From Anaerolineaceae bacterium (GTDB lineage: Bacteria > Chloroflexota > Anaerolineae > Anaerolineales > Anaerolineaceae): a stretch of 5,262 bases of DNA. Shown here piece by piece: positions 1-5,262 of the stretch. Both the position numbers and the translations under genes were made by a program. How positions within the stretch are numbered: position 1 is the first letter of the stretch; each line of letters opens with the position of its first letter. Under the pieces are notes generated by a model, which worked only from the letters and a program-made list of their open reading frames with translations, did not search any database and was not told the origin of the DNA. The stretch is from assembly GCA_003446605.1 (NCBI GenBank), contig DMDF01000146.1, forward strand, positions 1 to 5,262. The letters run 5' to 3'.

Positions 1-2
1 AT

Positions 3-134
3 CAGGCAATGAAATTGAAGGTTAAAGTTGAAGATACTTTTTCAACCAGCGGTGTGGATATTTGCGAACTGACCCCCATGATGGGAGTGCATGTGGGTCC
101 AGGGGTGATCGGGCTGGCTTATTATTATGAATGA
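3..134 (+). CDS. DegV/FakB-like fatty-acid-binding protein, C-terminal fragment
   Basis: The frame is open from the window edge and ends with TGA at 132-134, giving 43 residues. The start and most of the protein lie outside the window. What is seen is an HVGPGVIGLAYYYE ending preceded by an ELTPMMG segment. This is the typical end of the DegV (EDD-fold) family, where a GxHxGPGxxGxxxY block closes the protein. The family histidine in this block contacts the carboxylate of a bound fatty acid. Family members called FakB present fatty acid to the kinase FakA, which makes acyl-phosphate in the cytosol. The next gene is a PlsY-like acyltransferase, whose family uses acyl-phosphate, and this supports a lipid role by context. 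Identification rests on the short tail only; the family is likely, the exact ligand unknown. Confidence 0.75.
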   Translation, partial: QAMKLKVKVEDTFSTSGVDICELTPMMGVHVGPGVIGLAYYYE

Positions 135-144
135 CTAAAAAGAA

Positions 145-150
145 AAGGAG
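145..150 (+). promoter_or_regulatory. Shine-Dalgarno site that supports the GTG start of the PlsY-like gene
   Basis: AAGGAG lies 8 bases before GTG at 159-161. No ATG with comparable spacing exists in this frame, so the GTG start is preferred. The site sits within the 24-base gap after the DegV-like stop codon, with no room for a separate promoter, which suggests co-transcription. Confidence 0.8.
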
Positions 151-158
151 CTATCAAA

Positions 159-854
159 GTGACGGAAAATATTTTGTCGGTAATCTTGTTGATGGTATTG
201 AGCTATCTTCTGGGATCTATCCCCTCTGCTTACCTGGCAGGCAAATGGATTAAGAAGATTGATCTGCGCGAATATGGCAGTGGAACGGTCAGCGCTTCGA
301 TGGTTTGGGAACATGTTGCCAAATGGGCGCTTTTCCCGGTGGGTATTTTTGATATCCTGAAAGGTGCGATTCCAACCTGGATTTGTATGGATCTCAATAT
401 GGGTTTACCTGCCATAGCGCTGATCTGTTTATCGGCAGTCATTGGGCACAATTGGCCTATTTTTCTTCAATTCCACGGCGGCAGGGGATTGAGTCCCTTC
501 CTGGGGATTTTATTTGCCGGCTTTCCTTATGGCTTCTTGATTATGATCGTGGCGTTGGGTTTGGGAGTTGTTTTAGATATCTCCGCACCATTAACCCTGA
601 TTCTATTGCTGTTATTTCCATCAATTGTTGGTTTATTGGATGGTCCAGCCTTTGTCAGCACGATCGCCGTTGGTATGACGATCATCACACTCATTAAACG
701 TATCGAAGCAAACGGGCGCCCGCTTCCACAAGGGGGGAAAGAACGCTGGGTGGTGATTGCCAGACGATTGTTCCTGGATCGTGATATGCGAGACCATCAG
801 AGTTGGCTACAACGCACCCCCTCACAGGATGATAGTGGGGAAAAACACGATTAA
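159..854 (+). CDS. PlsY-like acyl-phosphate:glycerol-3-phosphate acyltransferase, divergent
   Basis: The product has 231 residues and is a polytopic inner-membrane protein. PlsY enzymes move an acyl group from acyl-phosphate to glycerol-3-phosphate, giving lysophosphatidic acid, the first acylation step of phospholipid synthesis. Family marks seen are YLLGSIPSAYLAGK (16-29), IDLREYGSG (34-42), FDILKGAIP (64-72) and GHNWPIFLQFHGGRG (96-110). Hydrophobic segments fall near 5-26, 53-76, 84-104, 112-138 and 142-178. Key positions differ from classic PlsY: the usual GSGNxGATN reads GSGTVSASM (40-48), the arginine three positions beyond it is E51, GGKG is GGRG (R109), and the final RHxxNIxR block reads KRIEANGR (180-187). 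A charged tail of about 40 residues (192-231) extends past the usual end. It begins with GTG behind AAGGAG, 24 bases after the DegV-like gene, so the two probably form an operon. The fold family is fairly certain. Whether it is the housekeeping enzyme, a paralogue with another acceptor, or inactive is not settled by the sequence. Confidence 0.8.
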   Translation: MTENILSVILLMVLSYLLGSIPSAYLAGKWIKKIDLREYGSGTVSASMVWEHVAKWALFPVGIFDILKGAIPTWICMDLNMGLPAIALICLSAVIGHNWPIFLQFHGGRGLSPFLGILFAGFPYGFLIMIVALGLGVVLDISAPLTLILLLLFPSIVGLLDGPAFVSTIAVGMTIITLIKRIEANGRPLPQGGKERWVVIARRLFLDRDMRDHQSWLQRTPSQDDSGEKHD

Positions 855-897
855 TAGAACAGGAAAGACCACGTTGTTCTATTTAATTAGAGAACAA
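853..897. repeat. Overlapping inverted repeats with two alternative hairpins
   Basis: AATAGAACA (853-861, overlapping the TAA stop of the PlsY-like gene) is a perfect inverse of TGTTCTATT (875-883), with a 13-base loop. The middle arm TTGTTCT (874-880) is also a perfect inverse of AGAACAA (891-897), with a 10-base loop. The two hairpins share the middle arm and exclude each other. The stems are AT-rich and no clean T-run follows, so this is a poor intrinsic terminator. It may mark the 3' end of the lipid operon, act as a protein site, or be chance. Confidence 0.4.
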
Positions 898-900
898 AGC

Positions 901-912
901 AACGGATCCGTT
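901..912. repeat. 12-base perfect palindrome AACGGATCCGTT
   Basis: The sequence AACGGATCCGTT equals its own reverse complement. It lies 44 bases upstream of the -35 element of the exchanger promoter, a plausible place for a dimeric regulator to bind. No family of regulator is suggested by the bases, and a chance palindrome cannot be excluded. Confidence 0.3.
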
Positions 913-955
913 TATTAACTTTCTATTAAGCTTCGGTTTCTGCTGTAATTTCATA

Positions 956-984
956 TTGACCAAACAGGACCATTTCAGTATACT
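956..984 (+). promoter_or_regulatory. Sigma70-type promoter of the exchanger gene
   Basis: TTGACC (956-961) and TATACT (979-984) each match five of six consensus bases and are separated by exactly 17 bases. Transcription would start near 990-992, giving a leader of about 44 bases before the ATG at 1035. This also argues against the in-frame GTG at 993 as start codon, since it would lie at the very 5' end of the message. Confidence 0.75.
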
Positions 985-991
985 TACACCT

Positions 992-1024
992 CGTGTGCCT
1001 TCAAGGATACCATGAGGGCACATG
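992..1024 (+). promoter_or_regulatory. Leader hairpin at the 5' end of the exchanger mRNA
   Basis: In RNA, bases 992-1002 pair with 1014-1024 over 11 positions: nine Watson-Crick pairs and two G-U pairs, around an 11-base loop (1003-1013). The stem begins at the predicted transcription start and includes the first G of the GGAG ribosome binding site (1024-1027). It could protect the 5' end of the message or modulate ribosome access. It is too short to match any riboswitch class I know. Confidence 0.45.
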
Positions 1025-1068
1025 GAGCTTTAATATGGAAACATTATCTCTATCATTACTTATTCTAA
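1012..1068 (+). CDS. Possible 18-residue leader ORF overlapping the exchanger start
   Basis: ATG at 1012 opens a frame of 18 codons ending with TAA at 1066-1068, encoding MRAHGALIWKHYLYHYLF. It is preceded by AAGGA (1003-1007), with a short 4-base gap, inside the loop of the leader hairpin. It runs out of frame through the first 11 codons of the exchanger gene, so translating it would compete with or couple to the main start. The peptide is rich in aromatic residues and histidine. Nothing beyond position and the weak binding site supports expression; it may be chance. Confidence 0.15.
   Translation: MRAHGALIWKHYLYHYLF
1024..1027 (+). promoter_or_regulatory. Ribosome binding site that fixes the exchanger start
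   Basis: GGAG lies 7 bases before ATG at 1035-1037. It selects this ATG over the in-frame GTG at 993, which has no binding site and falls at the predicted transcription start. Confidence 0.7.
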
Positions 1069-2057
1069 TAGGATTGGCTGCTATTGCTCTTTTGGTCATT
1101 GCGTCAAATATATCGGTGACCAAGCTGGTGGGAATCGCCAACTATTTTAACCTATCCTCCACCTTCATGGGTGTGACCATTGTATCGCTGGCGACTAGCA
1201 TCCCCGAGATCACATCCCACCTTACTGCCTCGGTGAAAATTCTGGCGGGTACATCGGATTATGAAATCGGATCTGCCATCGTGTTGGGGAGTAATATCGG
1301 TTCGGATGTGGTGCAACAAACCCTCATCTTGGGGTTGGTAGTGCTGCTTTCAGGCACCCTGTATTTCCGCAAATATTTTCTCACCAAGAGCATGCTACCC
1401 ATGATCGGGACAACCATCATGTGCATTGTGCTGGGTTTTGATGGTACTTATTCTCGTATCGATGGCGCGATCCTGTTCGGCACTTTTATTCTGTACAGCT
1501 ATTATTTGTATGTTGATGAACGCAAACATTATAAGAAGGAAGATAATCAACCTCAAAGCGAAGAGATTGCAAACGGCATTCCGAAGAATAAAAAAGAGGT
1601 ACTGCGTGACAGCGCAATAGCGGTTGGCATGCTGGTTATCACGGTTTTTGCAGCCACGTATGTGCTCACAGTTACCGAAATTATTGTTGGAAGAACCGGC
1701 ATCGGTGGCTCTTTGATTGGTGTCTTGACATTGGGTGTAGCTTCTGCCTTACCAGAATTCACCACAGCTCTCGCTGGCATCCGACACAAAGAAAATGGGA
1801 TTTCATTGGGAACGTTGGTTGGCAGCAATATCACCAACCCATTGGTTGCGATCGGTGGCGGCGCTCTCATATCAACCTATGCGGTACCGCGTCCGTTGAT
1901 CGCCTGGGATCTACCGTGGGAGACCGTTACCGGCTTGATCCTGTGGGGCATTTTAATTGTAACTAAAGGCAAGCTAAAGAAAGTACATGCTTTCTATCTC
2001 ATTGGGATGTATTTTGTGTATATCATCTTGCGTTCGGTGTTCTTTGCTGTCGATTAA
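1035..2057 (+). CDS. CaCA-family sodium/calcium-type cation exchanger (YrbG-like)
   Basis: The product has 340 residues and is an integral membrane protein with two inverted halves, the layout of the Ca2+/cation antiporter family. Members usually expel calcium in exchange for sodium or protons. Half one carries the alpha-1 repeat: GVTIVSLATSIPEI (46-59, with T54, S55, P57, E58) and GSNIGSD (85-91). Half two carries alpha-2: GVLTLGVASALPEF (229-242, with S237, P240, E241) and GSNITN (263-268). The two glutamates that bind the ion in the archaeal NCX structure are kept. Other ligand positions differ: the Asn after the alpha-1 GSN is S90, the Asp of alpha-2 is N268, and the alpha-2 Thr is A236, so ion preference may be unusual. 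A charged cytosolic loop (about 161-190) joins the halves. It has its own promoter and terminator and so is probably transcribed alone. The family is firm; the transported ion is inferred. Confidence 0.88.
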   Translation: METLSLSLLILIGLAAIALLVIASNISVTKLVGIANYFNLSSTFMGVTIVSLATSIPEITSHLTASVKILAGTSDYEIGSAIVLGSNIGSDVVQQTLILGLVVLLSGTLYFRKYFLTKSMLPMIGTTIMCIVLGFDGTYSRIDGAILFGTFILYSYYLYVDERKHYKKEDNQPQSEEIANGIPKNKKEVLRDSAIAVGMLVITVFAATYVLTVTEIIVGRTGIGGSLIGVLTLGVASALPEFTTALAGIRHKENGISLGTLVGSNITNPLVAIGGGALISTYAVPRPLIAWDLPWETVTGLILWGILIVTKGKLKKVHAFYLIGMYFVYIILRSVFFAVD

Positions 2058-2077
2058 GAAGAATATCCTGAACAATG

Positions 2078-2100
2078 AACCCGGGATGACCGGGTTTTTT
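2078..2100 (+). terminator. Intrinsic terminator after the exchanger gene
   Basis: AACCCGG (2078-2084) pairs with CCGGGTT (2090-2096) around the loop GATGA, and six T bases follow at 2095-2100. It sits 20 bases after the stop codon and only 10 bases before the TATAAT of the next gene. Confidence 0.88.
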
Positions 2101-2110
2101 AATTTAAACG

Positions 2111-2116
2111 TATAAT
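2111..2116 (+). promoter_or_regulatory. -10 element of the peptidase promoter
   Basis: TATAAT is a perfect -10 hexamer 44 bases before the ATG at 2161. At normal spacing the -35 would fall in the right arm of the preceding terminator (about 2087-2093), where only a poor TTGACA match is seen. Transcription would begin near 2123 and give a leader of about 38 bases. Confidence 0.55.
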
Positions 2117-2160
2117 TAGTGGGCTTTTTCTGTCATCAATTCAGAAAGGAAAGAAAGACC

Positions 2161-3864
2161 ATGAAATTTAGAACTCCCACCCCCGAAACATTGTTGAAAT
2201 GGAAATGGCAGGATTTTGAACCTTATTTTGAAGACCTGCTTTCCGTTGATCTCACCCAAGAGAATATTTCCACCTGGATGGCACAATGGACACAAGTATC
2301 TGAAGCATCTTCTGAGTTATTCGAGCGGTTATATGTGGCTACCTCTGTCAACACAGCCGATGAAGAAGCGGAACAGAACCTGAAGGATTTTATGGAGAAG
2401 ACGTATCCACAGGTTATGGAGAAAAGCCAGCAGCTAAAAGAAAAATTGCTAGAAAGCAAACTTGTCCCGCATGGCTTTGATGTTCCCATGCGTAATATGC
2501 GCGCGGAAGCCGCCCTCTTCCGGAAAGAGAATATTCCGCTGGAAGTGGAGCTAAATCAATTGAGCGTGGAACTGGATAAGATACTGGGTGCTCAAACCAT
2601 TCAGTGGGAAGGGGAAGAACAGACCGCACGCCAGATGGAAGTGGTTTTTCGTGATAAGGATCGCGCCAGGCGTGCCAAGGGCTGGGAATTGACCCGTAAA
2701 CGCCAGCTTGAAGATCGTCAGGCGATTGATGAAAACTGGGTAAAGATGTTCAAGCTGCGCATGCAGGTGGCGAAGAACGCAGGCAAGCCCAGTTTTCGCG
2801 AATATATCTGGGAAGATTACAAACGGTTTGACTATACTCCAACCGATTGTTTGCGATTCCATGATGCAATCGAAGAAGTGGTTGTGCCAGCAGTTAACCG
2901 TATTTCCGAAAAACGTAAGAAAGCCTTGGGCATCAGCGATCTACGCTATTATGATCTTTTTGTAGCCGTGGATGATGAGCCCCCGCTTAAGCCTTTCACG
3001 GATGCCGCAGAACTGGAAGAGAAAGCATCCACGATCTTTCACCAAGTACACCCGCAGTTTGGCGAATATTTCGAGATCATGCGGCGCGAAGGGCTGCTTG
3101 ACCTGGCAAACCGTAAGAACAAAGCAGATGGCGCCTATACCACCGATTATTCCATGATCAAACGTCCTTTTGTATTTGGAAATGCGGTCGGCATCCACGA
3201 TGATGTTCAAACCCTGGTGCATGAAGGAGGGCATGCTTTCCATGCTTTTGAAACCTTCAACCTGCCCTATGCGCAGCAGCGCTGGACGCCCATGGAATTT
3301 AACGAGGTGGCATCCATGGCGATGGAAATGCTCATCATGCCCTATCTAACAACGGATCAGGGTGGTTTCTATTCAGAAAAGGATGCGGCACGTGCTATCA
3401 TTTCCCATTTGGAAGATAACCTGCGTTTCTGGCCTTATATGGCGATCGTGGATGCCTTCCAGCATTTGGCGTATGAGAACCCGCAAGGTGGCTTGGACCC
3501 GCGTGCTTGTGATGCGAAATGGGGAGAGCTGGAAAAACGCTTCCGCCCGCATCTGAATTGGAGTGGGTACGAGGATGTCATGATGACCGGCTGGCACCGT
3601 AAACACCACATTCATCAGGCGCCTTTCTACTACATAGAGTACGGTCTGGCGCAGCTGGGGGCTGGGCAGGTTTGGTTGAATGCCCTAAAGGATCAATCTT
3701 CGGCGGTGGAGAAATATCACCATGCCATGCAACTGGGCGGCACCGTCACCCTCCCGCAGCTCTACCAGGCGGCTGGGATCAAGCTAGCCTTTGATGCTGA
3801 AACGCTTGGAAAGGTGGTTGCCACTATGGAAGAGAAGATCGCGGAGATGGAAGCAAAGTTATAA
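2161..3864 (+). CDS. M3-family zinc oligoendopeptidase (PepF/thimet-like)
   Basis: The product has 567 residues, the usual size for the bacterial M3 oligoendopeptidase group related to but distinct from PepF. These cytosolic zinc enzymes cut short peptides. The active site is complete: LVHEGGHAFHAFE (352-364) contains HEXXH with zinc ligands H354 and H358 and catalytic E355, followed by the family histidine H361. The third ligand is expected at E382 in MEFNEVASMAMEML (378-391). A late HQAPFYYIEYGLA block (485-497) holds the histidine and tyrosines that in this family shape the substrate site. The first ~200 residues are helical and highly charged, as usual for the cap over the cleft. No signal peptide is seen. 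ATG at 2161 is chosen because AAAGGA (2145-2150) precedes it by 10 bases; an in-frame GTG at 2119 lies too close to the promoter. It is flanked by terminators on both sides and so is probably a single-gene unit. Family certain, natural substrates unknown. Confidence 0.93.
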   Translation: MKFRTPTPETLLKWKWQDFEPYFEDLLSVDLTQENISTWMAQWTQVSEASSELFERLYVATSVNTADEEAEQNLKDFMEKTYPQVMEKSQQLKEKLLESKLVPHGFDVPMRNMRAEAALFRKENIPLEVELNQLSVELDKILGAQTIQWEGEEQTARQMEVVFRDKDRARRAKGWELTRKRQLEDRQAIDENWVKMFKLRMQVAKNAGKPSFREYIWEDYKRFDYTPTDCLRFHDAIEEVVVPAVNRISEKRKKALGISDLRYYDLFVAVDDEPPLKPFTDAAELEEKASTIFHQVHPQFGEYFEIMRREGLLDLANRKNKADGAYTTDYSMIKRPFVFGNAVGIHDDVQTLVHEGGHAFHAFETFNLPYAQQRWTPMEFNEVASMAMEMLIMPYLTTDQGGFYSEKDAARAIISHLEDNLRFWPYMAIVDAFQHLAYENPQGGLDPRACDAKWGELEKRFRPHLNWSGYEDVMMTGWHRKHHIHQAPFYYIEYGLAQLGAGQVWLNALKDQSSAVEKYHHAMQLGGTVTLPQLYQAAGIKLAFDAETLGKVVATMEEKIAEMEAKL

Positions 3865-3866
3865 CG

Positions 3867-3893
3867 AGAACGGGCGCAAGCCCGTTCTTTTTT
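3867..3893 (+). terminator. Strong intrinsic terminator after the peptidase gene
   Basis: AGAACGGGC (3867-3875) pairs perfectly with GCCCGTTCT (3880-3888) around a GCAA tetraloop of the stable GNRA type, and T bases run over 3888-3893. It begins two bases after the TAA stop. On the - strand the same hairpin lacks a following T-run, so it is not a good terminator for the helicase gene. Confidence 0.93.
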
Positions 3894-3940
3894 GTCGGTG
3901 CGTGCAGCGACCGAAGGATCTCGCTGAGATGACGGGAAAA
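3894..3940. repeat. Short palindromic intergenic element, possibly a dispersed repeat
   Basis: TCGGT (3895-3899) is the inverse of ACCGA (3910-3914), and the pairing extends through CG (3901-3902) with CG (3908-3909) past a bulged G. A second hairpin, ATCTC (3918-3922) with GAGAT (3926-3930), follows at once and ends in GATGACGGG. The core GCGACCGAAGGATCTCGCTG resembles short REP-like repeats with an AGCGAAGGATCTC core that I recall from intergenic regions of many bacteria. Only one copy is in the window, so its repeated nature is inferred. Confidence 0.4.
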
Positions 3941-3966
3941 CACAGGACAAGTCGCAAAAAACTGTG
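3937..3966 (-). terminator. Weak candidate terminator for the helicase gene
   Basis: On the - strand CACAG (3966-3962) can pair with CTGTG (3945-3941) around a 16-base loop, followed by TTTT (3940-3937). It lies 17 bases after the helicase stop. The stem is only five pairs and the loop is long, so it would be inefficient at best. Confidence 0.2.
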
Positions 3967-3982
3967 CTTTCAATCCATCCCA

Positions 3983-5230
3983 CTACACGATCTCTAATTT
4001 GGCGATGGCAGCCGAGAGTTTTTTCAAGCCGGCTTGATCAAAAGCTACCGTGACGATCTCATCATCCCCCTGCAGCTTGCTCTGGATCACGATTCCATTT
4101 CCTAGCGCTGCGTGGTGCACATGCATACCGGCGCTGAATTGTGCGGTCTGTTTGGCGGTTTCTTTTTTCTTCTTCTCAGGCGCGGAATTCCAGCGTGGGA
4201 TGGAGGAAGGTTTGCTGGGGGTGCTGTAATGGCGATACTGAACACCTGCCCGGTGAATCAATTTTTCGGGGATATCCTCCAGAAAGCGGGAGGGAACACT
4301 GTAATCAAAACTACCGTAATTGCGGCGCTGGTCGGCGCGCACCAGATACAGATGATCTTTGGCGCGGGTGATGCCCACATAGAACAACCTGCGTTCTTCC
4401 GCCATTTCCTCGGGATCTTCCATGGAACGGCGGTGCGGCAGCAGCCCTTCATCCAACCCCACGATGAACACCACCTTGTATTCCAACCCCTTGGCGGCGT
4501 GCAGGGTCAGCAGCGTGGGCGCCTCGCTTTTTTCAGGCAATGTATCCTGGTCAGATACCAACGCCAGATTTTCCAAAAAACCAACCAGACCAACCTGGGA
4601 ATATTCGTACGCCATACGCAGCAATTCCTGTACATTCTCCCAGCGGCTGTAACCCACATCACTGGCATCCATGATGTATTCCTGATAGTTGGTGTCTTTC
4701 AGGATACGTTCGAACAATTCTGGAAGCAGGATGGATTGGTTGAGCTCGCGCCAGTTCACCAGTAGGGCGCCGAATGCTGCCAGCGCGCTGGCGGCGCGCC
4801 CGCTGAGGATATTCCAGTATGTGGATGAATCTTGCCTGGTACCCAGATCTAATAGCAAACTTCCCATTCTCACGCCAGCTTGGTCGGCGGCTGTGCGCAG
4901 GTCTTGCAGAGTTTTATCTCCAATACCGCGTGGCGGTAGATTGATCACACGCAGCAAACTGACCTCATCCGCGGGATTTTGCACCGTACGCAGGAAAGCG
5001 ATCATATCTTTTACTTCCTGACGTCCATAGAAACGCTGCGCACCCACCAGGCGGTAAGGCATGCGACTTTGAAAGAAAGCTTCTTCCAAAAGGCGGGATT
5101 GGGCATTGGTGCGGTACATAATGGCGATCTCGCCACCTTTTGCCTGCTTGGCTTCCAGCAGGCTGCGGATGGTTTCCACCGTGAACATGGCTTCACCATG
5201 ATCATCCATGGCTTCGAACAGCACGAACTT
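3983..5230 (-). CDS. pcrA: PcrA/UvrD-type superfamily 1 DNA helicase, C-terminal 415 residues
   Basis: This is a 3'-5' ATP-driven DNA helicase acting in excision repair and in clearing replication and recombination intermediates. The fragment covers the 2A and 2B domains and the C-terminal tail; the ATP-binding motifs Q to III lie beyond the contig end. Numbering from the Val at 5224 as residue 1, visible blocks are motif IV YRTNAQSR (37-44), GAQRFYGRQEVKD (61-73), NLPPRGIG (95-102), motif V TLHAAKGLE (240-248) with GLDEGLLPH (256-264), and motif VI EERRLFYVGITRAKD (276-290), whose R287 is the expected arginine finger. A Lys/Ser/Pro-rich linker (about 332-360) leads to a Tudor-like domain (367-413) of the kind that lets PcrA bind RNA polymerase. 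The GTG at 5222-5224 is an internal valine, not a start. The frame stays open into adapter bases beyond 5230, which must not be translated. The stop is TAG at 3983-3985. The gene converges on the peptidase gene. UvrD-subfamily naming (pcrA or uvrD) is a matter of convention. Confidence 0.92.
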   Translation of the reverse strand, partial: KFVLFEAMDDHGEAMFTVETIRSLLEAKQAKGGEIAIMYRTNAQSRLLEEAFFQSRMPYRLVGAQRFYGRQEVKDMIAFLRTVQNPADEVSLLRVINLPPRGIGDKTLQDLRTAADQAGVRMGSLLLDLGTRQDSSTYWNILSGRAASALAAFGALLVNWRELNQSILLPELFERILKDTNYQEYIMDASDVGYSRWENVQELLRMAYEYSQVGLVGFLENLALVSDQDTLPEKSEAPTLLTLHAAKGLEYKVVFIVGLDEGLLPHRRSMEDPEEMAEERRLFYVGITRAKDHLYLVRADQRRNYGSFDYSVPSRFLEDIPEKLIHRAGVQYRHYSTPSKPSSIPRWNSAPEKKKKETAKQTAQFSAGMHVHHAALGNGIVIQSKLQGDDEIVTVAFDQAGLKKLSAAIAKLEIV

Positions 5231-5262
5231 AGATCGGAAGAGCGGCGGGGAGGGGAAGGGGG
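5231..5262. other. Illumina TruSeq adapter read-through at the contig end (artefact)
   Basis: The first 14 bases (5231-5244) match exactly the standard Illumina adapter beginning AGATCGGAAGAGC. The rest continues along the universal-adapter version of that sequence with 26 of 32 bases matching. All six differences (5245, 5248, 5250, 5255, 5259, 5261) are changes to G, the direction expected from low-signal calls on two-colour instruments. These bases are not from the organism, and true sequence ends at or just before 5230. Confidence 0.95.

Noticed and set aside
383..697. A 104-codon open frame inside the PlsY-like gene
   Set aside because: It is in another frame of a gene with clear family motifs, and its translation shows no family features.
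992..1024. A known riboswitch class (for example yybP-ykoY or a magnesium-sensing leader)
   Set aside because: The leader is only about 44 bases and has a single hairpin; none of the conserved junctions of those classes can be seen.
993..1034. A 14-codon N-terminal extension of the exchanger from GTG at 993
   Set aside because: It starts at the predicted transcription start with no ribosome binding site, while ATG at 1035 has GGAG at 7 bases and begins directly before the first membrane segment.
2119..2160. A 14-codon N-terminal extension of the peptidase from GTG at 2119
   Set aside because: It lies three bases after TATAAT, upstream of the likely transcript start; ATG at 2161 has a good AAAGGA site.
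2223..3615. Several open frames of 70-103 codons antisense to the peptidase gene
   Set aside because: They are shadow frames of a well-conserved gene, with no ribosome binding sites or domains.
4112..4765. A 217-codon open frame on the + strand
   Set aside because: It lies wholly antisense to the helicase gene, whose motifs V and VI are encoded there. The translation has no recognisable domain and no clear ribosome binding site, so it is a shadow frame.
5222..5224. GTG as the start codon of the helicase
   Set aside because: The protein begins in the middle of the helicase fold, without motifs Q to III. The codon is an internal valine of a gene cut by the contig end.

Overview
The window looks like the end of an Illumina-assembled contig from a bacterium. 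The gene set and style are an acyl-phosphate-dependent acyltransferase beside a DegV-type lipid-binding protein, an M3-family oligoendopeptidase, a PcrA/UvrD helicase with a Tudor-like tail, and sigma70-type promoters with Shine-Dalgarno sites. This fits Chloroflexota of the Anaerolineae type best, but that assignment is a guess from protein style and no marker gene in the window proves it. Codon use and base composition look fairly even, and there is no tRNA, rRNA, CRISPR array or transposase.

Layout: (1) 3-134, + strand: the last 43 residues of a DegV/FakB-like protein. (2) 159-854, +: a divergent PlsY-like membrane acyltransferase, 24 bases downstream and almost certainly in the same operon. 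FakB-type proteins carry fatty acid to the kinase FakA, and the resulting acyl-phosphate is the substrate of PlsY, so the pair makes biochemical sense. However, several residues thought essential in PlsY are replaced here. (3) 855-1034: a 180-base intergenic stretch with overlapping inverted repeats, a 12-base perfect palindrome, a near-consensus sigma70 promoter (956-984) and a short leader that can fold into a strong hairpin. (4) 1035-2057, +: a 340-residue CaCA-family sodium/calcium-type exchanger, followed by an intrinsic terminator. (5) 2161-3864, +: a 567-residue M3 oligoendopeptidase with its own TATAAT promoter and a strong terminator. (6) 3894-3940: a short palindromic, possibly dispersed repeat in the convergent gap. 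(7) 3983-5230, - strand: the C-terminal 415 residues of a PcrA/UvrD-type DNA helicase. (8) 5231-5262: not genomic sequence but Illumina adapter read-through, decaying into G-rich error.

The genes form at least three transcription units: the lipid pair, the exchanger alone and the peptidase alone run rightwards, and the helicase runs towards them. I see no clearly new multi-gene system. The points most worth a second look are the adapter artefact, the atypical PlsY active site, and the compact hairpin leader with a tiny overlapping ORF in front of the exchanger.
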